DNA of 64,000 nucleotides from Pseudomonadota bacterium (GTDB taxonomy: Bacteria > Pseudomonadota > Alphaproteobacteria > Micropepsales > Micropepsaceae): positions 54,690-118,689 of the forward strand of contig JAFEEQ010000030.1 of the NCBI GenBank assembly GCA_018241025.1, given 5' to 3'. Every line of letters starts with the position of its first letter. Position 1 is the first letter of the stretch. The translations under genes and the position numbers were made by a program. Positions 55,069-62,553 of this stretch are shown here, in pieces. A model generated the notes under the pieces. That model did no database searches. It saw only the letters and a program-made list of their open reading frames with translations, and was not told where the DNA came from.

Positions 55069-55476
55069 ATGCCCATTCCCGTCGCCGCCCTCATGTTCGC
55101 CGCGAATATGGCCGCGCAGCCCATGGCCATGGATCAGCCGGTCGCCGTCGGCGGCATGGAAACCGTCTGCACCGGAATCGGCGAGGCCAAGGACGATCCG
55201 CGCTGGAAGAGCTATCCGATCCGGATCGAGTTCTCGAATGGCGGCGCGCAATATCTGTCCGGTGCGCATGTCACGGTCGATCATGGCGATGCCCAGGTCG
55301 TCGACGTCAATTGCCCCGGCGCCTGGCTGCTGCTGAAAGGCCAGCCCGGCAGCTACAAGGTGATGGCGACGATCAACGGCTCGATGGCCAAGCCGGTCAC
55401 GGCGCCGTTCGAAATGGGCCACGGCGCGCAGAAGCGCATCGTGCTGCGCTTCCCGGACTTCGAAGCCAACGAATAA
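55069..55476 (+). CDS. Exported protein of unknown function
   Basis: A 135-residue protein with a short hydrophobic N terminus (PIPVAALMFAANMAAQPMA) that may be a signal peptide, and a beta-rich body: GMETVCTGIGEAKDDPRWKSYPIR, GAHVTVDHGDAQVV, CPGAWLLLKGQPGSYKVMATI. The G-S-Y-K-V and pro-barrel pattern recalls carboxypeptidase-regulatory-like domains. Two cysteines may form a disulfide. AGGAGG at seven bases before the ATG sets the start. Confidence 0.6.
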   Translation: MPIPVAALMFAANMAAQPMAMDQPVAVGGMETVCTGIGEAKDDPRWKSYPIRIEFSNGGAQYLSGAHVTVDHGDAQVVDVNCPGAWLLLKGQPGSYKVMATINGSMAKPVTAPFEMGHGAQKRIVLRFPDFEANE

Positions 55477-55902
55477 CTACAACGTCCACTCGCGCACGGC
55501 ATCGCTTGCGCGGTTGAAGTCGCTGAAGCGGATCCAACGCGGGCGGACGCGCACCCAGGTGATGCCGGGCCAGCTTTCACGGCCCGGACCGTCCGGCCAG
55601 GCGGCGTAGTAGACCTTCTTCAGCGCCGCCAATTCGCCGCCCTTCGGTTCGTCGGCGATGCCTTCGAGCTGGATGCTCTGCTCGTTGTCCCAGCCGATGA
55701 CGAGCGAGACGCGCGGATCGCGGCGGAAAGCCTGCGCCTTGCGGGTGTCGCCGACGGTGTCGAAGAAGATCTCGAGCGCGGGTGTGGCGGCGATGCCGAC
55801 CAGCGCGGACTGCGCCTGGCCATCGGCACGCGTCGTGGACACGACGCCGTAGCGCTGACGGCGGATGACATCATAGAGCCCGGCGCGTTCGGCCTCGGTC
55901 AC
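55477..55902 (-). CDS. Pyridoxamine 5'-phosphate oxidase family protein
   Basis: A 141-residue split-barrel flavoprotein: QRYGVVSTTRADGQAQSALVG, FFDTVGDTRKAQAFRRDPRVSLVI and SIQLEGIADEP. This matches the general FMN/F420/haem-binding PNPOx-like family, not PdxH itself; the substrate is unknown. The GTG start overlaps the MATE stop (GTGA), so both are in one transcript. It ends one base from the convergent exported-protein gene. Confidence 0.78.
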   Translation of the reverse strand: MTEAERAGLYDVIRRQRYGVVSTTRADGQAQSALVGIAATPALEIFFDTVGDTRKAQAFRRDPRVSLVIGWDNEQSIQLEGIADEPKGGELAALKKVYYAAWPDGPGRESWPGITWVRVRPRWIRFSDFNRASDAVREWTL

Positions 55903-57344
55903 ACCATCACCTGCTCGTTGACGTCTTCCTCTTCGGCTTCGCGCGGCGTCTCGATGATGCGGCGCTTCTTCCAGTCGCCGCGGCTGAACCAGACCGCGCT
56001 GATCACCGCGGTGATCACATTGGCGACGGGGAAGGCCCACCAGATGCCGTGCGCGCCCATATGGGCGCGATGCGAGAGCACGAAGGCGAGCGGGAAGGTC
56101 AGCATCCATTGCGAGACCATGCTGATCACCATCGCGGCGAACATGTTGCCGCTGGCGCGCAGCACGCCCATCAGCGCGAATTGCACGCCGATGAAGCCGA
56201 AGCTCCACGACACGGTGCGAATGAAGACCGACGCTTCGTGGATGACTGCCTTGTCGTGCGGCACGAAGAAGGCCGCGATGTGGTTGGCGAAGGCGAGGGC
56301 GAAGAGGCCGAAGGCGCTGAGCGCGCCGAAGGTGATGAGCGCGGCGAGACGCGCCACCGCTTCGGCCCGCGGCACATTGCCGGCGCCGATGTTCTGGCCG
56401 ACCAGCGTCGAGGTGGCCATCGAAAAACCCATCGCCGGGATGACGACGAACTGCAGGACGTTGCCGCCGACGCCATAGGCGGCGGTCGTCACGGTGCCGA
56501 AGCTGGTGATCAGGAACATCATCACGGTCACGCCGAGGCCGCGCGCCGAGCCTTCGATGGCGGCGGGATAGCCGAGATTGAAAGCGCGCAGGATGAAGGC
56601 GAAGTCGGGACGCAGCTCGCGGATCTTGAGCTGGATGCCGAAACGGCCCGAGGACAGCAGCGCGATCGCCGCGACCGCCGAGACGAACTGGCTGACCATC
56701 GTCGCCAATGCCGCGCCCATCACGCCCCAGCCGAGCCAGAAGATAAAGATCGGATCGAGGATGAAGTTGATGAACACCGAAGCGGCGATGAGATAGAGCG
56801 GCACCGTGACCTGGCCGACGCCACGCATCTGAGACTGGAAACAGAAATAGGCGAAGGCGAGCGGCAGGCTGAGGAACTGGACTCGCAGGAAGCCGAGCGC
56901 GCCGCGATAGACCTCGGGCGCCACTTCCATCAACTGGAGCAGATAAGGCGCGACGACGAAGCCGAACAGGCCGAGCGCCAGCGACACCGCGACGACCGTG
57001 AGCATCGTCTGCCCGGCGACGTGATCCACCATGCCGCGGTTGCCGGCGCCGACATACTGCGCGATCAGCGTCGAGCCGGCGATGGTGAAGCCCATGCCGA
57101 TCGACATCATCAGGAACATCATCGGCATCGAGACCGACACCGCCGCCACCGCCGCGGCACCGAGGCGGCCGACCCAGAACGCGTCGACGAGCTGATAGGC
57201 GATCTGCAGGATGTTCCCGCCCATGATGGGAACCGCGAGCAGGAAGAGCGAGCGCGGGATCGGGCCTTCGAGCAGGCGCGGATCGAAGGCGCGCCCGCGC
57301 GGAGTGAACGCCGCCGGGGGCGATGCTGGCTTGTCCGGAGTCAT
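55899..57344 (-). CDS. MATE family efflux transporter
   Basis: A 481-residue transporter with twelve helices in two halves; FLLAVPIMGGNILQIAYQLVDAFWVGRLG and AAYGVGGNVLQFVVIPAMGFSMATSTLVGQNIG are typical MATE sequences. It is expected to export cationic compounds in exchange for H+ or Na+. Start ATG 57344 was chosen because the 59 upstream residues in frame are unconserved. Coupled to the PNPOx-like gene. Confidence 0.92.
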   Translation of the reverse strand: MTPDKPASPPAAFTPRGRAFDPRLLEGPIPRSLFLLAVPIMGGNILQIAYQLVDAFWVGRLGAAAVAAVSVSMPMMFLMMSIGMGFTIAGSTLIAQYVGAGNRGMVDHVAGQTMLTVVAVSLALGLFGFVVAPYLLQLMEVAPEVYRGALGFLRVQFLSLPLAFAYFCFQSQMRGVGQVTVPLYLIAASVFINFILDPIFIFWLGWGVMGAALATMVSQFVSAVAAIALLSSGRFGIQLKIRELRPDFAFILRAFNLGYPAAIEGSARGLGVTVMMFLITSFGTVTTAAYGVGGNVLQFVVIPAMGFSMATSTLVGQNIGAGNVPRAEAVARLAALITFGALSAFGLFALAFANHIAAFFVPHDKAVIHEASVFIRTVSWSFGFIGVQFALMGVLRASGNMFAAMVISMVSQWMLTFPLAFVLSHRAHMGAHGIWWAFPVANVITAVISAVWFSRGDWKKRRIIETPREAEEEDVNEQVMV

Positions 57345-57429
57345 GAAAACATTGTCAGGGATTCGCTTGGGCTTTGGCAATTCGCCCGGCTGGTTATAAT
57401 CGTTGCGCGTCCAGGAGATCAGGGTCCCC

Positions 57430-57774
57430 ATGCGTCTTGCTTCCGTTGCCGCATCGGCTTTCGTTTTCGCGCTCGCAGCATCGGCGACCCAGGCCGAGAC
57501 CTGGGTCCATACGCGCGACAATGGCAGCGGCTATCCGATGTGCTTCGACAAGGACAGTCCCAAACTCGGTGCCGACAATCTCACGCATTACGCGATCAAG
57601 ATGTGCCAGGACCCGACGCCGCAATGGTACGCGGTCGACTGCAAGGCGAATTTCAAGGTCGATCTCGTGGTGCGGATCTACGACCGGCGCGATCCGACGC
57701 GCTATGTCGAGATGGTGGTCGACGACCCGCAATCGGGCATGGCGGTGGATGCCGCCATGGCCTGCCACAAATAG
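57430..57774 (+). CDS. Small exported cysteine-containing protein, unknown
   Basis: A 114-residue protein with signal peptide (RLASVAASAFVFALAASATQAE). Mature sequence TWVHTRDNGSGYPMCFDKDSPKL, YAIKMCQDPTPQWYAVDCKANFKVDLVVRIYD and a final AMACHK hold four cysteines, likely two disulfides. No known family was recognised. It starts 85 bp from the divergent MATE gene. Confidence 0.6.
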   Translation: MRLASVAASAFVFALAASATQAETWVHTRDNGSGYPMCFDKDSPKLGADNLTHYAIKMCQDPTPQWYAVDCKANFKVDLVVRIYDRRDPTRYVEMVVDDPQSGMAVDAAMACHK

Positions 57775-57780
57775 CCGGCG

Positions 57781-57984
57781 TCAGACCAGCTTCAGATTGA
57801 CGGCTTTGGAGCCACGCGCGTCCGGCTGGACGTCGAAGGAGACCTTCTGGCCTTCGTTCAACGCGTGCATGCCGGAGGCTTCAAGCGCCGTGGCGTGGAC
57901 GAAAACATCCTTGCCGCCGCCTTCGGGGGCGATGAAGCCATAGCCCTTCGAAGTGTTGAAGAATTTCACGGTTCCAATCGTCAT
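57781..57984 (-). CDS. CspA-family cold-shock protein (second copy)
   Basis: A 67-residue cold-shock domain protein, TIGTVKFFNTSKGYGFIAPEG with RNP2 VFVHATALE. It is 15 bp downstream of a small basic protein gene and probably in its transcript, which is the reverse of the order in the other two pairs. Close in sequence to the copies at 60865 and 62554. Confidence 0.94.
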   Translation of the reverse strand: MTIGTVKFFNTSKGYGFIAPEGGGKDVFVHATALEASGMHALNEGQKVSFDVQPDARGSKAVNLKLV

Positions 57985-57999
57985 GGCGTTCGTCCCGGT

Positions 58000-58245
58000 T
58001 CAGCGCGATGGTTTCGCGCTTTTCTTGCGTGTCTTCGTGGCGGGCGATGCTGCCGCCGTCTTCAGCGTTACGGCGCGGTCGGCTTCTTCCTTGGCGAGGC
58101 GCAGGGCGCGCAGGCGCGCGGTCTTCGCCTCGAAGGCGGCGCGTTCGAGTTCCAGTTCGCGTTTCACCAGCGCATCGCGGGCTTCGGAGGCGGTGAATGT
58201 CGTGCCGGGCTTGCGGCGAACAATATCGCGGGAAAGTTCAGACAT
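58000..58245 (-). CDS. Small basic protein with TARLRALRLAKE motif (cassette 1)
   Basis: An 81-residue, mostly helical, highly charged protein: SELSRDIVRRKPGTTFTASEA, ALVKRELELERAAFEAKTARL, then RALRLAKEEADRAV and a lysine-rich tail (TKTRKKSAKPSR). It shares TA-x-LRALRLAKE with the genes at 60548 and 62201, each beside a csp gene. A coiled coil followed by a disordered basic tail suggests nucleic-acid or ribosome binding. GGAGG precedes the ATG closely; a TATAAT on the minus strand (58324-58329) predicts a leader of about 72 nt. Confidence 0.72.
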   Translation of the reverse strand: MSELSRDIVRRKPGTTFTASEARDALVKRELELERAAFEAKTARLRALRLAKEEADRAVTLKTAAASPATKTRKKSAKPSR

Positions 58246-58482
58246 GGAGACCTCCTGCATTGGGTGCGGGGTCCAGGACCGCCGGGGCGGCGGGCGGGGC
58301 TCTGCGAGATAGATCGTGTGCGGATTATAGCGCAAAACCGGCGCCTTCGGGGGAAAATCTCGCAGTGCGTATGGGTCAGGGAACCCCTTGGCGCAGCGGC
58401 AGAATCGGCGTTCAGTGCGGTGCAGCAACGACGATCGCAATCCATTGCCGACAGCGCGTCGGCGGGTTGCGGCGCAAAGAAG

Positions 58483-58848
58483 ATGACGACAACAATCTAT
58501 CACAACCCCGATTGTTCCAATTCGCGCGGCGCGCTGGCGATCCTGCGCGAGCGCGGGATCGAGCCGGTCATCGTCGAATATCTGAAGACGCCGCTGGGCC
58601 CCGATCAGCTCGCAGTATTGGCGGCGGCGTTGAAAGCACAGGCGGGCGATGCCTGGCCGGGCTTGGTCGAGGGCATGCTGCGGGCGAAGGAGAAGGTCTT
58701 CGCCGAACTGAACCTCGCGGATGCCGATGACGCGGCGCTGCTCGACGCGGCCGCGGCGCATCCGATCCTGCTCAACCGGCCCATCGTGACGACGGCGAAG
58801 GGCACGAAGCTCTGCCGGCCGCCGGAGCTGGTGAAGGATATCCTTTAA
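58483..58848 (+). CDS. arsC: ArsC/Spx-family glutaredoxin-type arsenate reductase
   Basis: A 121-residue protein of the E. coli-type ArsC fold: TTIYHNPDCSNSRGALAILRERG has the catalytic cysteine, VIVEYLKTPLGPDQL and ILLNRPIVTTAKGTKLCRPPE the arsenate-binding arginines. It would reduce arsenate with glutathione and glutaredoxin, independent of the LMW-type ArsC at 37343. It is not in an ars operon; the YffB/Spx-like alternative is less likely given the NRPIV motif. Start at ATG 58483 is from homology. Confidence 0.85.
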   Translation: MTTTIYHNPDCSNSRGALAILRERGIEPVIVEYLKTPLGPDQLAVLAAALKAQAGDAWPGLVEGMLRAKEKVFAELNLADADDAALLDAAAAHPILLNRPIVTTAKGTKLCRPPELVKDIL

Positions 58849-60101
58849 GCCGCGATGCGCACCGGCAGGTCGGTGTAGCCGAGGACGAAGTTCGAGGCGA
58901 TGCGCTTGGGTTCGCCCACAACCTCGATGCGCTCGAAGCGCTTCATGATCTCTTCCCAGAGGATCTGGAGCTGCAGCTCGGCGACGCGGTTGCCCATGCA
59001 GCGGTGGATGCCGAAGCCGAAGGAGACGTGATGACGCGCCCGCGAACGGTCGATGATGAAGTCGTCCGGCCGCTCGATGACGCGCTCGTCGCGGTTGCCC
59101 GAGCAGTACCACATCACCACGCGGTCGCCTTTCTTGATCTGCTGGCCGCGGAATTCGACGTCGCGCAGCGCGGTGCGGCGCATATGGGCGAGCGGCGTCT
59201 GCCAGCGGATGATCTCCGACACCATGTTCGGGATGAGGCCGGGATCGGCGCGCAGCTTGTCGTATTCGCGCGGGAACTGGTTGAGTGCAAGCACGCCGCC
59301 GCTCATCGAGTTGCGCGTGGTGTCGTTGCCGCCGACGATCAAGAGCATCAGGTTGCCGAGGAATTCGAGCGGATTGTCGGCGAGGTTCGCGGTCGCCTCG
59401 TTATGCGCGAGCAGCGAGATGAAATCGAATTTCGGCGGCGCCGCCTTGCGCTCGGCCCAAAGCCGCTGGAAGTAGGCGAGGCACTCCATCAGGATTTCCT
59501 GACGCCGCTGCATCGTGATCACGGTGTTGCCCACGGTCTCCGACGAGGTCGTGGCATCGGACCAGAGCGGCAGGAGGTGGCGGTCCTCCCACGGAAAATC
59601 GAACAGCGTCGCCAGCATCTGGGTGGTGAGCTCGATCGAGACGCGGTCGACCCAGTTGAAGGTTTCGCCGCGCGGCAGCCCGTCGAGCACGGCGGCGATG
59701 CGGACGCGGATGAGATCGGCAAGCTCGGAGAGGCGCTGCGGCGCCACCGCCGGCGTCACCGCGCGGCGCTGCACGTCGTGCACCGGCGGATCGGCGGCGA
59801 TGAACATCGGCGGCGCGAATTCCGGCGGCGCATCGCCGATGACGATGTTGTCCTGCGAGGAGAAGGTGCCGTGATCGGCGTCGATGGCGACGATGTCGTC
59901 GAAGCGCGTCACCGACCAATAGGGGCCGTGCATGCTCTCGGGGCAAAAATGCACCGGCGCGTCGCGGCGCAGGCGCGCGAAGAACGGGCCGTGGATATTC
60001 TCGGCGAAGCGGTCGGAGCGGCTGATGTCGAGCGTGTCGAGCGGGATGCGGAACGCTTCTTCTGTGGCGCGCTCCAAGGCGGTGCGGTGATCGAGACCCA
60101 T
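58845..60101 (-). CDS. Cytochrome P450, CYP153-like alkane hydroxylase
   Basis: A 418-residue soluble P450. FGFGIHRCMGNRVAE is the haem-thiolate loop, VGGNDTTRNSMSGGVLALN the I-helix, and MVSEIIRWQTPLAHMRRTA the E-x-x-R region. NWVDRVSIELTTQMLATLFDFPWE and ADPPVHDVQRRAVTPAVAPQRL match CYP153 enzymes, which hydroxylate the terminal carbon of medium-chain alkanes. No ferredoxin or reductase gene is adjacent, though the usual operons have them. Start ATG 60101 has GGGGAG upstream. Converges on the arsC-type gene. Confidence 0.85.
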   Translation of the reverse strand: MGLDHRTALERATEEAFRIPLDTLDISRSDRFAENIHGPFFARLRRDAPVHFCPESMHGPYWSVTRFDDIVAIDADHGTFSSQDNIVIGDAPPEFAPPMFIAADPPVHDVQRRAVTPAVAPQRLSELADLIRVRIAAVLDGLPRGETFNWVDRVSIELTTQMLATLFDFPWEDRHLLPLWSDATTSSETVGNTVITMQRRQEILMECLAYFQRLWAERKAAPPKFDFISLLAHNEATANLADNPLEFLGNLMLLIVGGNDTTRNSMSGGVLALNQFPREYDKLRADPGLIPNMVSEIIRWQTPLAHMRRTALRDVEFRGQQIKKGDRVVMWYCSGNRDERVIERPDDFIIDRSRARHHVSFGFGIHRCMGNRVAELQLQILWEEIMKRFERIEVVGEPKRIASNFVLGYTDLPVRIAA

Positions 60102-60262
60102 GCGTTCGCTCCCCGATATGTTTGCGCGCGACTCTAGACCTCTGCGGCGGGGAGACAATTGCCCGCGCGGCGATTGCTGCGCTGCGGGAAACCCGGGATG
60201 GGGATGGAATACACGCCCTGCCGCATGTTTTAGACTGGCCGGCGCTTCCGGAGACCGACGCC

Positions 60263-60535
60263 ATGTGCCGCAACATCCGCACCCTCGCGAACTTCGCCCC
60301 GCCCGCGACCGACCAGGAGATCCGCGACGCGGCGCTTCAGTTCGTGCGCAAGCTCGCCGGCACGACGCGCCCGAGCAAGGCGAACGAAGCCGTCTTCGCC
60401 CGCGCGGTGAACGACATCACGCACACGGTGCATCACCTGCTCGAAGACCTGGTGACGACGGCGCCGCCGCGCGACCGGGCGGTGGAGAAGGAAAAGGCGA
60501 AGGCAAGAAGCGCGAAGCGGTTCGGGGCGCGCTGA
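60263..60535 (+). CDS. DUF2277 family protein
   Basis: A 90-residue protein beginning CRNIRTLANFAPPATDQEIRD and continuing AALQFVRKLAGTTRPSKANEAVFARAV with a basic tail. This is the DUF2277 family, widespread and of unknown function; the fixed M-C-R-N-I start supports initiation at 60263. It is divergent from the P450 gene. Confidence 0.85.
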   Translation: MCRNIRTLANFAPPATDQEIRDAALQFVRKLAGTTRPSKANEAVFARAVNDITHTVHHLLEDLVTTAPPRDRAVEKEKAKARSAKRFGAR

Positions 60536-60547
60536 ACCCGGGAGCGA

Positions 60548-60784
60548 TCAGGCTTTTTTGGCGCGCTTCGATTTCGGCTTGGCTGTCGGCGCGGCCGCGG
60601 CGTCTTCCGCTTCCTTGGCAAGGCGCAGCGCGCGCAGCTTGGCGGTGCGGGCATCGAGCATCGCGTTCTCGGCGGCGACCATCTGCTTGACGAGGGATGT
60701 GCGCGCTTCGGCGGCTTCGAAATGATTCTGCGCCTTCCTGCGCGCATTGTGGTCGCGCGGCGGCGGGCTTAAGGGGTTGCTCAT
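60548..60784 (-). CDS. Small basic protein with TAKLRALRLAKE motif (cassette 2)
   Basis: A 78-residue charged helical protein: RRKAQNHFEAAEARTSLVKQM, VAAENAMLDARTAKL, RALRLAKEAEDAAA and a lysine-rich tail (PKSKRAKKA). The core TA-x-LRALRLAKE is shared with the genes at 58000 and 62201. AAGGAG lies at good spacing before the ATG. A strong terminator hairpin separates it from the csp gene upstream, so it may depend on read-through or on a promoter in the 80-bp gap. Confidence 0.7.
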   Translation of the reverse strand: MSNPLSPPPRDHNARRKAQNHFEAAEARTSLVKQMVAAENAMLDARTAKLRALRLAKEAEDAAAAPTAKPKSKRAKKA

Positions 60785-60803
60785 GATAAACTCCTTATAC
60801 GGA

Positions 60804-60842
60804 GAAAACGCGAAGGCCGGCGGCAGGTGCCGCCGGCCTTCG
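60804..60842 (-). terminator. Terminator between csp and the small basic protein gene
   Basis: A perfect 15-bp stem with a two-base loop (60811-60842) follows the csp stop by 23 bp and is followed on the minus strand by GCGTTTTC. It should end most csp transcripts; the fraction that passes would express the small protein gene. Confidence 0.8.
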
Positions 60843-60864
60843 TTTGGTCATGCCGCGAGGGGCA

Positions 60865-61068
60865 TCAGACGGCCTTGAGATTGACCGCCTTGGAGCCGCG
60901 CTTGTCGGGCTGCTCCTCGAACGAGACCTTCTGGCCTTCGTTCAGCGAGCGCATGCCGGCCGCTTCGACGGCCGTGGCATGGACGAACACATCCTTGCCG
61001 CCTCCATCCGGAGCGATGAAGCCGAAGCCTTTGGAGGTGTTGAAGAACTTGACTGTGCCGATGGGCAT
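60865..61068 (-). CDS. CspA-family cold-shock protein (third copy)
   Basis: A 67-residue cold-shock domain protein: PIGTVKFFNTSKGFGFIAPDG with VFVHATAVE. It has AAGGA before the ATG and a predicted leader of about 164 nt that is nearly identical in part to the leader of the copy at 62554. The open frame extends upstream through the leader, but differences between the two leaders change amino acids freely, so it is not coding. Confidence 0.95.
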   Translation of the reverse strand: MPIGTVKFFNTSKGFGFIAPDGGGKDVFVHATAVEAAGMRSLNEGQKVSFEEQPDKRGSKAVNLKAV

Positions 61069-61232
61069 TGCATTTTCCTTGAGTCGTAACGCGTTGCGCC
61101 CGCGCGAACATCGCGCGCACGCCGTGGCAAACGGAACATCGATCTTTGGAAGTTTTCCGGAGGGTTCGGCGCGCGCCAGGCGGGTCGGATCGACAGGAGC
61201 GCTTCGTCTGACGACAGACGCAAGAACCACGT
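61069..61232 (-). ncRNA. Conserved csp leader RNA (copy A)
   Basis: The predicted untranslated leader of the third csp gene. Bases 61151-61246 (which include the -10) match 62831-62926 at about 85 of 96 positions without gaps. On the RNA, CGTCTG-TCGT-CAGACG forms a hairpin near the 5' end and GTCG-ATC-CGAC another. Length is close to that of the thermosensing E. coli cspA leader, though the sequence is unlike it. Confidence 0.6.
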
Positions 61233-61238
61233 GAGGAA

Positions 61239-61267
61239 GATATAGGCGCTTTCGCCCGCGATTACAA
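61239..61267 (-). promoter_or_regulatory. Promoter of the third csp gene
   Basis: On the minus strand TTGTAA (61262-61267), 17-bp spacer, TATATC (61239-61244). The same boxes and spacing occur before the fourth csp gene. Confidence 0.65.
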
Positions 61268-61429
61268 TCAGGCCCGAAAAGGCAGGAATTTCGGGCCTTT
61301 ACGCAGGCATCGGCCTTGTGCCGCGCCGCCCGGACGACCATATTGGAGGTAGCGGCATATCCCTGCCTACGATCTCCGAAAGCCTTTCCGATGAATTCGC
61401 CGACGACGCCGCAAGCGGCCGCGTAACCT

Positions 61430-61762
61430 ATGGTCACGCGCATGCTGAGCAGGCAGGTCACGTTCCGCCATCCCTTCGTCCTCGCCGGTTTCGAGCGTGT
61501 CGAGCCGGCCGGCATCTATACCGTCGATACCGAGGAAGAGACGCTGGACGAGGTGTCGTTCCTCGCCTGGCGGCGCGTCGCGACGGTGATCCATATCGTC
61601 AGCGGTCCCGAGACGGCCTATGTCCGCATCGATCCGGCGGATCTCGACAAGGCGCTGGCGCGCGACGAGCTGGCGCCCGAGGCGGATATCGCCGCCGCGG
61701 CGCGGCTCGATTCCAACCGCCGGCGCAACACCGCCCGCCTCGTGCGGCGGAAGAAATTCTAG
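61430..61762 (+). CDS. Hypothetical protein, first of a three-gene set
   Basis: A 110-residue protein with a beta-rich first half (SRQVTFRHPFVLAGFERVEPAGIYTVDTEEE) and a basic tail (SNRRRNTARLVRRKKF). Similar proteins, with T-F-x-x-P-F and P-A-G-x-Y-x-V-x-T-x-E-E, are frequent as hypothetical proteins in Hyphomicrobiales. No function known. An ATG at 61442 is an alternative start. The next gene begins at the base after its stop. Confidence 0.65.
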   Translation: MVTRMLSRQVTFRHPFVLAGFERVEPAGIYTVDTEEETLDEVSFLAWRRVATVIHIVSGPETAYVRIDPADLDKALARDELAPEADIAAAARLDSNRRRNTARLVRRKKF

Positions 61763-61990
61763 ATGCCGCGCCTGTCCGATTATCAGTTGAGCCGCATCTA
61801 TGCCGAAGGCTGGCGCGCGGCCATAAGCCTGACCCCGGCGCAGACCGCGCTGCTCGAAAGCGGCGGCATCGCCGCGCTCAATCCCCATCGCGAGGCGCGC
61901 GCCAGGATGCGCTGGTCCGAAGGCTTCGGGCGCGCCCGCGGCGACGGCGCGCCGCGCCATGCCGGCGCTTCGGCGCGCTGGGACCGATGA
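61763..61990 (+). CDS. Hypothetical protein, second of the set
   Basis: A 75-residue protein, PRLSDYQLSRIYAEGWRAA then NPHREARARMRWSEGFGRARG, arginine-rich and probably helical. W-x-E-G-F and Y-A-E-G-W resemble each other, perhaps an internal duplication. The ribosomal modulation factor (Rmf) family has a similar Y-x-x-G-x-x-A and W-x-x-G-x-x-x-A pattern, so an RMF-like role is conceivable but unproved. Its stop overlaps the third gene (ATGA). Confidence 0.55.
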   Translation: MPRLSDYQLSRIYAEGWRAAISLTPAQTALLESGGIAALNPHREARARMRWSEGFGRARGDGAPRHAGASARWDR

Positions 61991-62160
61991 CCCCGTACCG
62001 AATCTGCTATCGCCGGCCCGAGACGCCGTGGAGTCTCTCGCGCATGACGGCGCCCAGCTGCGACGATGCGATGCTGCAGGTGTTGCGACTCCAGGCGCTC
62101 GGCTATGCCGTCACCGAAGTGATACCGCCGCTGCCGGTGGAGTTTGCGGTGCAGATCTAG
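61987..62160 (+). CDS. Hypothetical protein, third of the set
   Basis: A 57-residue protein: TPYRICYRRPETPWSLSRMTA, then SCDDAMLQVLRLQALGYAVTEV. Unknown family. Translational coupling to the previous gene by ATGA is the main support for its reality. Confidence 0.5.
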   Translation: MTPYRICYRRPETPWSLSRMTAPSCDDAMLQVLRLQALGYAVTEVIPPLPVEFAVQI

Positions 62161-62200
62161 CGGAGGCCGGCACGCCGCGCCGGCGCAGCCCGCGTGCTGC

Positions 62201-62494
62201 TTACAATTGCGGCTTCAGGTCTTCGCCCGGCGCGGCATCGCTTTTCTTCGCCCGCGGCTTGCGCGGTTTGCGCGGCGGCGCGGCGGCGGCGATCAGCGCG
62301 GCGGCGGCGCGATCGCTCTCTTCCTTGGCAAGGCGCAGCGCCCGCAGCCGCGCGGTGTTCGCGTCGGCGGCTTTGCGCGCCTTGTTGATCTCATGCTGGA
62401 TCTCGGCGCTCGATTGGCGCGGCCTGGCGAACTGATCCATCATCTTGCGCCCGACGCCGGAATGCGACGGCGGACGATGGGAATTGGCGGCCAT
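62201..62494 (-). CDS. Small basic protein with TARLRALRLAKE motif (cassette 3)
   Basis: A 97-residue protein: DQFARPRQSSAEIQHEINKAR, KAADANTARLRALRLAKE, ESDRAAAALIAAAA and a Lys/Arg/Pro tail (RKPRKPRAKK). It shares TA-x-LRALRLAKE with the genes at 58000 and 60548. It lies 59 bp after the fourth csp gene with a hairpin between. The start at ATG 62494 has GAGGTG upstream. Confidence 0.7.
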   Translation of the reverse strand: MAANSHRPPSHSGVGRKMMDQFARPRQSSAEIQHEINKARKAADANTARLRALRLAKEESDRAAAALIAAAAPPRKPRKPRAKKSDAAPGEDLKPQL

Positions 62495-62521
62495 GGCGGC
62501 ACCTCGCGGGCGGTGGGCGGC

Positions 62522-62542
62522 GCGGCGGGATGGCCCCGCCGC
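62522..62542 (-). terminator. Hairpin between csp and small basic protein gene
   Basis: GCGGCGGG-ATGGC-CCCGCCGC, an 8-bp perfect stem without a T-run, at the place corresponding to the terminator at 60811. It may be a weak attenuator. Confidence 0.5.
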
Positions 62543-62553
62543 TCCGGAACAGG

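Noticed and set aside
61069..61232. N-terminal extension of the third csp protein
   Set aside because: The frame is open, but the matching leader of the fourth csp gene changes many codons non-synonymously while the nucleotide sequence stays similar, so it is untranslated RNA.
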